DNA from: Eubacteriales bacterium
Lineage (GTDB): Bacteria; Bacillota; Clostridia; Oscillospirales; Acutalibacteraceae
DNA length: 13,437 bases
Assembly (NCBI GenBank): GCA_030529125.1
Contig: JAUMXP010000028.1
Location: forward strand, 1 to 13,437
Reading direction: 5' to 3'
Under the pieces are notes generated by a model. That model was not told the DNA's origin. It saw nothing but the letters and a program-made list of their open reading frames with translations, and searched no databases. This document shows, piece after piece, positions 1-7,337 of this stretch (position 1 is its first letter; each line of letters begins with the position of its first letter). The translations under genes were made by a program, and so were the position numbers.

Positions 1-1138
1 CTCTACGCTTTGAAAGCATGATTGTGCCTTCCTGATCGTTTGTCTTCATGATGAGAAGCTCAAGCTCGTCACCGATCTTAACAACATCCTCAGGATTGTT
101 GATTGGAGCAGCAGAAAGCTCGTCAAGTGGAATGAAACCAGCCTGTTTTCTGCCAACATCAACAAAAACCTCGTTTGGCGCAATGCCAACAACAACGCCC
201 ATAACCCTTTCATTTGTATTTAAACTTTTGAGGGATTCTTCTAACATCGCCTCAAAATTCTCAAAATCGTTTGTTTCGCTGGATTTAATTACTTCGCTCA
301 TTGTATCCAGTACCTCCTTTATAATCCTTGCCGGTGTAGAAGCACCAGCAGTTACGCCAATAGACTGAGCTTTAGCTATAACATTCATATCAAGGTCGCT
401 CGATGTTTCGACTAAGTAGGTGTTGTCACAATTACGCTTGCATATAGAAAACAACTTGCAAGTATTGGAGCTGTGTTTATCGCCTATAATAATCATACAA
501 TCAGAGGACTTTGACAGAGCGTCTGCTTCAGCCTGTCTTTCCGACGTAGCATTACATATTGTATCAAAAATTTCTGCGTTTGTATATACTTTTTTGATAT
601 TTTTTAAACAAATTTTCCATAGACTTACGTCAAATGTAGTCTGAGCAACAACGCAGATGTCTTTAATATTCTTATTTAGCATTATATCAAGTGAATTATT
701 AAGTTCCTCGATATTTTTAAAGGTATAGCAATCGTTTACGCAGTGACCGACTATACCCATAACTTCTGGGTGATTCTTATCCCCTGCTATCAGAACAGTT
801 TTGTTGTTCTCGCTTGCACTCTTTACTATTCTGTGAATCTTAGACACAAAAGGGCAAGTCGCGTCTACAGTCTCGCATGACATCTGAGCCAACTTATCAT
901 AAACAGATTTAGGCACACCATGAGAACGAATAACTACGGTATCGTAATCTTTAGCATCCTCAATATCGTCTACTGAGAAAACGCCTTTATGTTCAAGTTC
1001 TGACACCATTTCTTTATTATGAATAATAGGGCCTAAAGTGCACACCTTAGACTCAGTATCAGCAAGGGAATTCACAATATTGACAGCACGATTAACACCA
1101 AAACAGAATCCTGCTGTTTTAGCAACAGTTATCTTCAT
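1..1138 (-). CDS. ispH: IspH (HMBPP reductase) fused to ribosomal protein S1 domains, 3' end beyond window
   Basis: Bifunctional fusion, 379 codons visible. Residues 1-279 are 4-hydroxy-3-methylbut-2-enyl diphosphate reductase, the last step of the MEP isoprenoid pathway, a cytosolic [4Fe-4S] enzyme. The three cluster cysteines are visible as C12 (GFCFGVNRA), C95 (DATCP) and C195 (TICNAT), along with HPEV, SSNT and the terminal TAGASTP motif. The frame then continues without a stop through an acidic linker (about 280-310) into an S1 RNA-binding fold (about 311-379, ending TIMLSKRR), and the rest lies off the left edge. This IspH-S1 arrangement is known in many Clostridia. The ATG overlaps the plsC stop as ATGA, so translation is probably coupled. 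It is the last visible gene of the operon. The number of further S1 repeats cannot be seen. Confidence 0.96.
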   Translation of the reverse strand, partial: MKITVAKTAGFCFGVNRAVNIVNSLADTESKVCTLGPIIHNKEMVSELEHKGVFSVDDIEDAKDYDTVVIRSHGVPKSVYDKLAQMSCETVDATCPFVSKIHRIVKSASENNKTVLIAGDKNHPEVMGIVGHCVNDCYTFKNIEELNNSLDIMLNKNIKDICVVAQTTFDVSLWKICLKNIKKVYTNAEIFDTICNATSERQAEADALSKSSDCMIIIGDKHSSNTCKLFSICKRNCDNTYLVETSSDLDMNVIAKAQSIGVTAGASTPARIIKEVLDTMSEVIKSSETNDFENFEAMLEESLKSLNTNERVMGVVVGIAPNEVFVDVGRKQAGFIPLDELSAAPINNPEDVVKIGDELELLIMKTNDQEGTIMLSKRR

Positions 1139-1734
1139 GATAAATCCTGCTCTCTGAGCTGGGCGAGTTTTTCCATCATTCTTCTGGATGCTTCGCGGTA
1201 CTCACGAGCACCACCCTTATCAAAGCCGAGTTCTTCTAAAGTAACAGGCTCTCCGAAATGGCAAACACGCTTTTTGTTAATAATAGTGATGCAAACAGGA
1301 ATAACAGGTGTCTGTGTGTGATATGCAATTAATGCAGCACCGTTTTTAGGCTTTAAGAACTCGCCGTCTTTTGAACGTGTACCTTCAATAAAGATACCCA
1401 TGATTTCGCCAGCTTCAACAATCTCTTCAAAATGCTTAACAGATGAAACATCACCCTTGCCTCTATCTACAGGAAAACAACCGATTGAACGGAAAAACCA
1501 GTTGTTAAATTTTTTCTCAAATAGCTCAGCTTTAGCCATAAAGTGAACATAACGATGCTTCTGACCAATTGCAACAACAACCGGGTCAACCGCAGAAACA
1601 TGGTTACAAACAAGTATGTACGCACCTTTTTTAGGCAGATTGTTCTTGTTCACATATTTAGCTTTAAAAATTACTTTTAATATCGGAGAAAGAACGAATC
1701 GTAAAAACGAATACATCTTTGGTTTAAATTTCAT
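1135..1734 (-). CDS. plsC: 1-acyl-sn-glycerol-3-phosphate acyltransferase (PlsC family)
   Basis: Lysophosphatidic acid acyltransferase-like membrane enzyme, 199 residues, expected to make phosphatidic acid for phospholipid synthesis at the inner face of the membrane. The catalytic HX4D box is NHVSAVD (residues 44-50), and the substrate-binding block is EGTRS (117-121). The basic N-terminus with a hydrophobic stretch (about 8-24) fits membrane association. The length is short but normal for bacterial PlsC proteins. The start lies one base after the cmk stop, with AAGGAG inside the end of cmk, and the stop overlaps the ispH ATG, so it is embedded in the operon. Acyl-chain preference cannot be read from the sequence. 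Confidence 0.93.
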   Translation of the reverse strand: MKFKPKMYSFLRFVLSPILKVIFKAKYVNKNNLPKKGAYILVCNHVSAVDPVVVAIGQKHRYVHFMAKAELFEKKFNNWFFRSIGCFPVDRGKGDVSSVKHFEEIVEAGEIMGIFIEGTRSKDGEFLKPKNGAALIAYHTQTPVIPVCITIINKKRVCHFGEPVTLEELGFDKGGAREYREASRRMMEKLAQLREQDLS

Positions 1735-1735
1735 A

Positions 1736-2404
1736 TCACATGTGCTCCTTCATTATTGAAATTAGCTTTGCTACAGACTGCTCCAGGTCAAGGTCTGATG
1801 TATCTACTAGTATAGAATCATCAGCAGGTTTAAGCGGAGCAGTTTCCCTATGTGAGTCGTTATAATCACGAGTAACAACGTCGTTTAAAACATCATCGAA
1901 CTTTACATCCATGCCTTTTTCTATAAGCTCGTCATATCTGCGTTTAGCCCTAACCTCAGCGGAAGCAGTAAGGAAAATCTTAATCTTTGCATCAGGTAAT
2001 ACCACTGTTCCGATATCTCTGCCATCCATAATAACATTATTAGTCTTAGCCATATTGCGCTGTAAATCAAGCAGAAATGCTCTGACCTGTGGAATAGCAG
2101 AAACATCTGATGCATACATAGAAATCTCAGGTGTACGGATAAGCGAACTTACATCTTCGCCATTTAAAAGCACTACCTGTTCGTGATTTTCATTAAAAGC
2201 AAGCTCAACTTTAATAGTATTCAAAAGCTCTAAAATACCTTCAACATCTTTTGAACCAATACCGTTTCTGTATGCAGACAAACCAATAGCACGATACAGA
2301 GCACCAGTGTCAACATAAATAAAAGATAGCTCTTTTGCCGCAAGTTTTGCGATAGTAGATTTACCTGCACCTGCAGGTCCGTCAATAGCAATAGCAATAT
2401 TCAT
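1736..2404 (-). CDS. cmk: Cytidylate kinase
   Basis: CMP/dCMP kinase of 222 residues, which phosphorylates CMP and dCMP with ATP to recycle pyrimidine nucleotides in the cytosol. The P-loop is GPAGAGKST (residues 9-17). The CMP-binding segments are YVDTGALYRA (30-39) and MDGRDIGT (126-133), and the RDYNDSHRE segment near residues 169-177 matches the lid and NMP-binding region of the family. Length is typical of bacterial Cmk. The start has AAGGAAG about 7 bases upstream, and the gap from the upstream flavoprotein gene is 24 bases. The order cmk-plsC-ispH/S1 is familiar from Clostridia; in many other bacteria cmk lies next to rpsA, so the fused S1 domain keeps that association. Confidence 0.97.
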   Translation of the reverse strand: MNIAIAIDGPAGAGKSTIAKLAAKELSFIYVDTGALYRAIGLSAYRNGIGSKDVEGILELLNTIKVELAFNENHEQVVLLNGEDVSSLIRTPEISMYASDVSAIPQVRAFLLDLQRNMAKTNNVIMDGRDIGTVVLPDAKIKIFLTASAEVRAKRRYDELIEKGMDVKFDDVLNDVVTRDYNDSHRETAPLKPADDSILVDTSDLDLEQSVAKLISIMKEHM

Positions 2405-2428
2405 AATATACTTCCTTATAATTATAAT

Positions 2429-3667
2429 TCAGTTTATAGCAGCATTCATACCGGCTAAATATCCGGTTGAAAATGCAATTTGTAAATTAAATCCGCCTGT
2501 GTACGCATCAACGTCCAGAACTTCACCTGCGAAATACAAGTTTTCTGCCACCTTGCTTTTCATAGTTTTAGGTTCGATCTCGTTGACATTAACTCCACCA
2601 CAGGTGATAATTGCTTCCTCAATAGGTCTGAAGCCTTTAATTTTAACTTTGAAATCCTTAAGATTATCAACTAATGATTCACGCATTTTTGCGGTGATGC
2701 TGTTACATTTAGTGTGTGGATCTATTGAGCAAATATCAAGCAAAACCGGAATCAGGCTTTTTGGCATAAGCTCAAAAAGAGAATTGCAAATATCTTTATT
2801 GATAAATTTAGCAAAGTCTTTGAGTAAGCGAGCATCAAGAGTAGCTCTGTCGAGCGCAGGTTTCATATCGATATGAACTGTGTACTTATCTGCAGTCATA
2901 TCTTTCATATGTGCGCTGGAGGACAATATCGTAGGGCCTGATAAACCAAAATGAGTAAACAGCATCTCACCAAAGTCATTGTATATTTCTTTACTCGAAT
3001 TATTATCAACGACCGATACTGCTACGTTTCTAAGCGCTAGTCCTTGTAATTCTTTGCACACAACATCGTCACTTACAAGTGGAACAAGAGATGGAGTTGG
3101 TGTTTTCACCGTGTGACCTGCGCTCTTAGCAAAAGCGTATCCGTCACCGGTTGATCCTGTCCTTGGATAACTTTTGCCACCTGTAGCAACAATAACACTA
3201 TCAGCGTAGTATGTGCCTGATGCGGTTTTAACACCTATGACAGCATTATCTTTCAGCACTAGTCCTTTGACAGTTTCATTAATTATCTCAACACTGTTGC
3301 GTGTGATAAACTTCTTCATAGCATCACACACATCAGACGCTTTGTCTGACACAGGGAAAACTCGATTACCACGTTCAACCTTGGTTGAAACTCCTAAATC
3401 TTCAAAAAAAGCTACAGTATCATAGGTGGAGAATGCGTTAATCGAACTATACATAAAACGAGAATTGGTAGGAATATTAGAAATAAACTCGTCGTTATCA
3501 CAGAAATTTGTGATGTTGCATCTACCTTTTCCGGTTATCAGTAGCTTTCTGCCGGTTTTCTCATTTTTTTCAAAAAGAGTAACCTGTGCTCCATTTTCTG
3601 CCGCTACACCTGCTGCCATCATGCCTGCAGGTCCTCCGCCGACTACTATTACCTTCTTACTTTTCAT
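2429..3667 (-). CDS. FAD-dependent flavoprotein, HI0933/YhiN (BaiN-like) family
   Basis: Flavoprotein of 412 residues in the family often annotated as aminoacetone oxidase-like or BaiN-like NAD(P)/FAD-dependent oxidoreductase. The N-terminal dinucleotide-binding motif is GGGPAG (residues 9-14), followed by the family signature GKGRCNITN (46-54). A second FAD segment, ATGGKSYPRTGSTGDGY, lies near 161-177. The C-terminal FAD-contact block reads CGGVNVNEI through LYFAGEVLDVDAYTGG (about 355-395). The real substrate of most members is unknown, so no reaction is assigned; the BaiN name comes from bile-acid work and should not be transferred without support. The ATG lies inside the end of the RpiR-type gene (11-base overlap) with GAGG 9 bases upstream, indicating co-translation. 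Confidence 0.9.
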   Translation of the reverse strand: MKSKKVIVVGGGPAGMMAAGVAAENGAQVTLFEKNEKTGRKLLITGKGRCNITNFCDNDEFISNIPTNSRFMYSSINAFSTYDTVAFFEDLGVSTKVERGNRVFPVSDKASDVCDAMKKFITRNSVEIINETVKGLVLKDNAVIGVKTASGTYYADSVIVATGGKSYPRTGSTGDGYAFAKSAGHTVKTPTPSLVPLVSDDVVCKELQGLALRNVAVSVVDNNSSKEIYNDFGEMLFTHFGLSGPTILSSSAHMKDMTADKYTVHIDMKPALDRATLDARLLKDFAKFINKDICNSLFELMPKSLIPVLLDICSIDPHTKCNSITAKMRESLVDNLKDFKVKIKGFRPIEEAIITCGGVNVNEIEPKTMKSKVAENLYFAGEVLDVDAYTGGFNLQIAFSTGYLAGMNAAIN

Positions 3668-4541
3668 TTATACTATCCTCTTTGCTTTGTGACGCATATA
3701 TGTCATGTTCAAGCCAAACCTGTTCAAGCTTAGAGAAGGTTTCTTTCACATCATCTTTGCGCTTGATAACCATAGCTACAATCAAAGCGTTAATAAGGCT
3801 CAGCGGAGCAACTAAAGAATCGACAATAGATGCAATATCACTTCTTGCGATAAGAATTGAATCCGCAGTCTGAACAAGCGGAGATACCATACTGTCAGTT
3901 ATAGCAACAACATGAGCACCACGCTCATGAGCAAAACTCATAGCATCTACTGCCATTGTGCTATATCGAGGAAAGCTGATACCAATCATTACATCTTTAT
4001 CAGTTATTCTGAAAAGCTTTTCGTAATTAGTTGTTTTACTGGTGGTATTCAGCATAATAACATTACCAAACATCAAATCAAGATAGTAGCCTAAGAAGCT
4101 TGCTATGTATGATGCTGACTTAACACCAAATATATAAATATGTTCAGCGTTAATAATATTATCAACAGCGCGTTCAAAATCCGCGCGTGAAATTTCTTCT
4201 ATAGTACGCTTGAGCTTGTCTATGTCCTGATTTAGCACAGTATCGAGAACATCTTTGTCTCCTATTCTGCCTGTTGTAACTTCGATACGCTGAATAGAAG
4301 TCAGCTTGTCTCTGATCATTTCCTGCATTGCTTTCTGAAGTCCCGGATAACCAGCATAGCCGATTTCTGTAGCAAAGCGTACAACAGTACTCTCAGATAC
4401 ACCAACAATCTCGCCAAGCTTCGCTGCAGTCAAAAAAGCCGCCTCATCGTAATGTTCTTCTATAAAAGAAGCGATTCTACGCTGTCCTTTAGAAAATTTA
4501 TCTTTTGCTAAATCAATGCGAACTAAAAGATTAGATACCAT
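3657..4541 (-). CDS. RpiR/MurR-family transcriptional regulator (HTH + SIS)
   Basis: Regulator of 294 residues with the standard RpiR layout. The N-terminal HTH_6 domain (about 1-77) has a helix-turn-helix around LGEIVGVSESTVVRFATEIGY (residues 42-62). The C-terminal SIS domain (about 120-260) is a phosphosugar-binding fold, with IYIFGVKSASYIASFLGYYL as its first ligand-loop region. Relatives sense sugar phosphates or amino-sugar intermediates; the ligand here is unknown. The start at 4541 is chosen over a GTG at 4565 because AGGTG lies about 7 bases upstream, and because the GTG sits essentially at the predicted transcription start. It is the first gene of the operon, so autoregulation is possible but not shown. 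No sugar catabolic gene is adjacent, which is unusual for this family. Confidence 0.92.
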   Translation of the reverse strand: MVSNLLVRIDLAKDKFSKGQRRIASFIEEHYDEAAFLTAAKLGEIVGVSESTVVRFATEIGYAGYPGLQKAMQEMIRDKLTSIQRIEVTTGRIGDKDVLDTVLNQDIDKLKRTIEEISRADFERAVDNIINAEHIYIFGVKSASYIASFLGYYLDLMFGNVIMLNTTSKTTNYEKLFRITDKDVMIGISFPRYSTMAVDAMSFAHERGAHVVAITDSMVSPLVQTADSILIARSDIASIVDSLVAPLSLINALIVAMVIKRKDDVKETFSKLEQVWLEHDIYASQSKEDSINEK

Positions 4542-4568
4542 AGTATCACCTCGTAACATAATCACTTC

Positions 4569-4597
4569 ATTTTATCACATTCGCTTGCATTTTTCAA
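4569..4597 (-). promoter_or_regulatory. Sigma-A promoter of the rpiR-like/flavoprotein/cmk/plsC/ispH operon
   Basis: On the minus strand a TTGAAA -35 (4592-4597) and a TAAAAT -10 (4569-4574) are separated by 17 bases. The -10 is preceded by TG one base away (TGATAAAAT, extended -10). The predicted start of transcription near 4562 lies about 20 bases upstream of the ATG at 4541. No other promoter-like sequence was noticed between the five genes, so this probably drives them all. Confidence 0.72.
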
Positions 4598-4654
4598 TAA
4601 AAAACAATGTATTTCAATCCCATTTTTCACAAAATCTGAAATATTAATGATTTT

Positions 4655-4692
4655 TTGTTGCAAAAAAGGTCTGCAATCACTTACAGACCTTT
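4655..4692 (-). terminator. Intrinsic terminator of the tRNA nucleotidyltransferase gene
   Basis: The inverted repeat AAAGGTCTG (4665-4673) / CAGACCTTT (4684-4692) has a 10-base loop and, on the minus strand, runs into six T residues. It begins 4 bases after the stop codon and separates the cca transcript from the downstream operon promoter. Confidence 0.85.
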
Positions 4693-4695
4693 AAA

Positions 4696-6027
4696 TTAAA
4701 TAATATTTTTAGCATAGAATAAAAGTGCTTCTTTAGTATTTGGAAGTTTGCCTTCAATAACTTTATTTAAAAGCTCAGAAAGAATTTTTCCAATTATCTC
4801 ACCACTTTGCACTCCAAGATGAATAATATCTTTTCCGTTAACTGCAAGTGAGTCTAGCGAGTAACACTCATCACTCTCAAGGATTCTGAGATACTCACTC
4901 AAAACTTTGTCTAGTGTACCTATTTTTTCTTCACGTTTGTACATTGACTGAGCTAGTATATCAGCACGCTGTATAGAAAGTAGCATTGAAAAGATATTAG
5001 TACCTAAATCGCGCATATAGCGTTTAATCTCAGCGGTGTCTGGCTTTATACGATTATCATGGTTTTCAATCAGCGTATTAACATCGTTTACAAAATATGA
5101 AGGATACTTCAATCGTTTCAGTATAGTGGTCGCCATAGCAGCACCAAGTTTCTGATGATTAGGAAAATGCGATGCGCCTTTTTTGTCATTAAAAACTGTC
5201 ATAGGTTTTCCGATATCATGCAAAAGCATCGTAGTTCGTAAAACTTCATCAGGTGGTGTATTTTTGACAGCGCTGACAGTGTGTCGCCATAAATCCTTAT
5301 TGTGATGCTTAGAATTCTGATCAAAACCGAACATACTGGAAACTTCAGGAATAAAAACAGCGATAACATCTCTATATCGTCTTAAAATGAAATCGACATG
5401 ATCTCCGCATAAAAGTTTAGATAATTCTTTATTTATACGCTCAGGAGCAACCATAGACAGCCTATCTCGGTTATTAATTATAGACACAGAAGTATTGTGT
5501 TCGATAGAATAACCAAATGTAGAAGCAAACCTCAAAGCTCTCAAAATTCGCAGTGCATCTTCGGTGAATCTGACATCAGGATCACCGATGCAACGTATTA
5601 CACCCAGCTCTAAATCTCTGATACCGTTGTACTCATCAACAAGTCCGACTCTATCATTATATGCAATAGCGTTAATAGTAAAATCCCTGCGGGATAAATC
5701 GTCAGACAATGTAGTAGAAAATGTAACAGAATCAGGATGGCGCGAATCAGCATAATCACCATCAGTACGATAAGTTGTAATCTCGTAGTTTTTGTTATCG
5801 ATAACTACACAGATGGTGCCGTATTTTTTACCAATATCAATAGTGGTGAAAGAAGAAAAACAGTTTTCGATTTCATCAGGTGTCGCATTAGTTGTAAAAT
5901 CCCAGTCGTTGACATTTCTGCCACTAAGCGAATCACGAACACAACCGCCGACAGCAAAGCACTCAAAGCCGTTGTTCTCAAGCGTCTCTATAATAAACGA
6001 CGCTACTTCAGGCAAAACAATCTTCAT
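4696..6027 (-). CDS. cca: tRNA nucleotidyltransferase (CCA-adding/poly(A) polymerase family) with HD domain
   Basis: Class II nucleotidyltransferase of 443 residues that should add or repair the 3' CCA of tRNAs. The head domain has GG (27-28) with RD (31-32), and the metal-binding pair DWD (D41, D43). RRDFTINA (113-120) and EDALRILRALRF (156-167) are the ribose- and nucleotide-selecting motifs. An HD phosphohydrolase-like domain follows, with H249 and HD at 270-271. The start at 6027 is preferred to a TTG at 6054 because GGTGG lies about 7 bases upstream and the TTG almost coincides with the predicted transcription start. The gene is monocistronic and divergent from spoIVB. Sequence alone does not separate full CCA-adding from A-adding activity; a second family member elsewhere in the genome would suggest split C- and A-adding enzymes. 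Confidence 0.93.
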   Translation of the reverse strand: MKIVLPEVASFIIETLENNGFECFAVGGCVRDSLSGRNVNDWDFTTNATPDEIENCFSSFTTIDIGKKYGTICVVIDNKNYEITTYRTDGDYADSRHPDSVTFSTTLSDDLSRRDFTINAIAYNDRVGLVDEYNGIRDLELGVIRCIGDPDVRFTEDALRILRALRFASTFGYSIEHNTSVSIINNRDRLSMVAPERINKELSKLLCGDHVDFILRRYRDVIAVFIPEVSSMFGFDQNSKHHNKDLWRHTVSAVKNTPPDEVLRTTMLLHDIGKPMTVFNDKKGASHFPNHQKLGAAMATTILKRLKYPSYFVNDVNTLIENHDNRIKPDTAEIKRYMRDLGTNIFSMLLSIQRADILAQSMYKREEKIGTLDKVLSEYLRILESDECYSLDSLAVNGKDIIHLGVQSGEIIGKILSELLNKVIEGKLPNTKEALLFYAKNII

Positions 6028-6063
6028 ATTCTCACCACCAAAGATAAAATACAATTTTATTAC

Positions 6064-6091
6064 ATTATATCATAATAAAGCCAATTTTCAA
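6064..6091 (-). promoter_or_regulatory. Sigma-A promoter of cca (extended -10)
   Basis: Minus-strand TTGAAA (6086-6091) and a perfect TATAAT (6064-6069) are 16 bases apart, with TGA immediately before the -10 (TGATATAAT). The expected transcription start near 6057 leaves a leader of about 30 bases before the ATG at 6027. Confidence 0.75.
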
Positions 6092-6208
6092 TGAATATTC
6101 GAGTTTTTTGAACAATACATAGCAATTAATTTTTCTTGAGATTTTGTTTCCAAACTAAACGACGATTTACTACACAAGATAATAGTGGCGACAGAAAAGG
6201 ACGGTGAT

Positions 6209-7210
6209 ATGTTGCAAGTCAAAAAAACAAAAAATATTGTTGCCATTATATTAGTATTTATATCATTATTTAGCTTTATTCCAGTAAACGCTGAAGAAGC
6301 TTATCCTGAGAAAGTAATTTTAGGCGGTACGCCATTCGGACTCAAGATTTTTACAAATGGTGTTATAGTTATCAGAATTAACGATGATGACTCCCCTGCT
6401 AATCAATGCGGAATAAAAATCAACGACATCATTACTAAAGCAAACGGAACAAATATCACTAGTAACGAAACGCTCAAAGAGATAATCGAAAACTCAGACG
6501 GTGAGACGATAACTCTGACACTGAGCAGAGATTCACAAGTGATTACTAAGAAAATTACTCCAAAAAGAGACCTGAACGGTAACTATGCTCTAGGTATGTG
6601 GATAAGAGATTCAACAGCAGGAATCGGTACTGTGACTTTTTTCGACTATGAAAGCAATAAATTCGGAGCATTAGGACACGGTATTTGTGATAAAGACACG
6701 GGAATGTTAATGCCACTATCAGACGGTGAGATTTTGTCAGCTACTATCAGCAACTTCACAAAAGGTTCTGATGGTTGTGTCGGTGGACTAAACGGATTTT
6801 TTGACAACGATAAAATTGGTGATATAAAAGTAAACAACGACTACGGGATATATGGGTACTACGAAAACACGAATAACTCAAAAATTGTAGAAATAGCCGA
6901 TGATAACGAAATAAAAACAGGCAAAGCGAAAATAGTATCCACAATTAATAAAGATAAACCTGAAGAATATGATGTAGAAATAGTAAAAGTCGATTTAAAC
7001 GAAAATAGCGGGCATAACTATGTAATAAAAGTAACGGATAAGAAGCTTATTGAAAAGACCGGTGGTATTATTCAGGGCATGTCGGGTAGTCCGATTATCC
7101 AGAACGGAAAGCTCATAGGTGCTGTAACCCATGTATTTGTTAATTCACCGGAACAAGGATACGGAATATCTATCTCAAATATGCTATCAAACTATCAGTT
7201 ATTTGAATAA
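6209..7210 (+). CDS. spoIVB: SpoIVB serine peptidase (stage IV sporulation)
   Basis: Family S55 peptidase of 333 residues. In Bacillus it is made in the forespore, secreted across the inner forespore membrane, and cleaves SpoIVFA to release sigma-K processing. Visible parts are an N-terminal membrane/signal segment (about 8-27), a PDZ domain (about 38-115, from LGGTPFGLKIFT), and the peptidase domain. H157 (GALGHG), D277 and S292 (GMSGSP) fit the expected catalytic triad; the D-to-S spacing of 15 matches the Bacillus enzyme as I recall it. GAVTHVF follows. The protein is shorter than the roughly 425-residue Bacillus version, mainly in the N-terminal half. The start at 6209 has AAGGA upstream; a GTG at 6185 is less likely. 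No clear sigma-A or forespore promoter was recognised in 6100-6208. spo0A follows 127 bases downstream. Confidence 0.95.
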   Translation: MLQVKKTKNIVAIILVFISLFSFIPVNAEEAYPEKVILGGTPFGLKIFTNGVIVIRINDDDSPANQCGIKINDIITKANGTNITSNETLKEIIENSDGETITLTLSRDSQVITKKITPKRDLNGNYALGMWIRDSTAGIGTVTFFDYESNKFGALGHGICDKDTGMLMPLSDGEILSATISNFTKGSDGCVGGLNGFFDNDKIGDIKVNNDYGIYGYYENTNNSKIVEIADDNEIKTGKAKIVSTINKDKPEEYDVEIVKVDLNENSGHNYVIKVTDKKLIEKTGGIIQGMSGSPIIQNGKLIGAVTHVFVNSPEQGYGISISNMLSNYQLFE

Positions 7211-7276
7211 TTTACCAAATTTTTAGATATTAAAAGCTTTAAATCCTCACTTTTTGAAAAAAATTATTATATCCTA

Positions 7277-7305
7277 TTGCTATTTTTACCAATTTATGGT
7301 AGTAT
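7277..7305 (+). promoter_or_regulatory. Candidate sigma-A promoter of spo0A
   Basis: TTGCTA (7277-7282) and TAGTAT (7300-7305) are 17 bases apart, about 30 bases upstream of the spo0A start. No sigma-H type promoter was recognised. No strong terminator separates spoIVB from spo0A, so read-through from spoIVB is also possible. Confidence 0.55.
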
Positions 7306-7337
7306 ATCTTCACAATCATAAATTGGGAGATGTAAAA

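Noticed and set aside
48..644. Plus-strand open frames opposite ispH
   Set aside because: The minus strand reads continuously as IspH and S1 with conserved cysteines; the plus-strand frames are serine-rich shadows.
6055..6208. Possible forespore (sigma-F/G) promoter for spoIVB
   Set aside because: I searched by eye for GNATR and CATnnTA-like elements and found no pair with suitable spacing, so none is reported.
7254..7337. N-terminal extension of Spo0A by 28 residues
   Set aside because: The extension starts upstream of the candidate promoter, lacks a ribosome binding site and has no match in the Spo0A family, whereas the ATG at 7338 has GGGAG.
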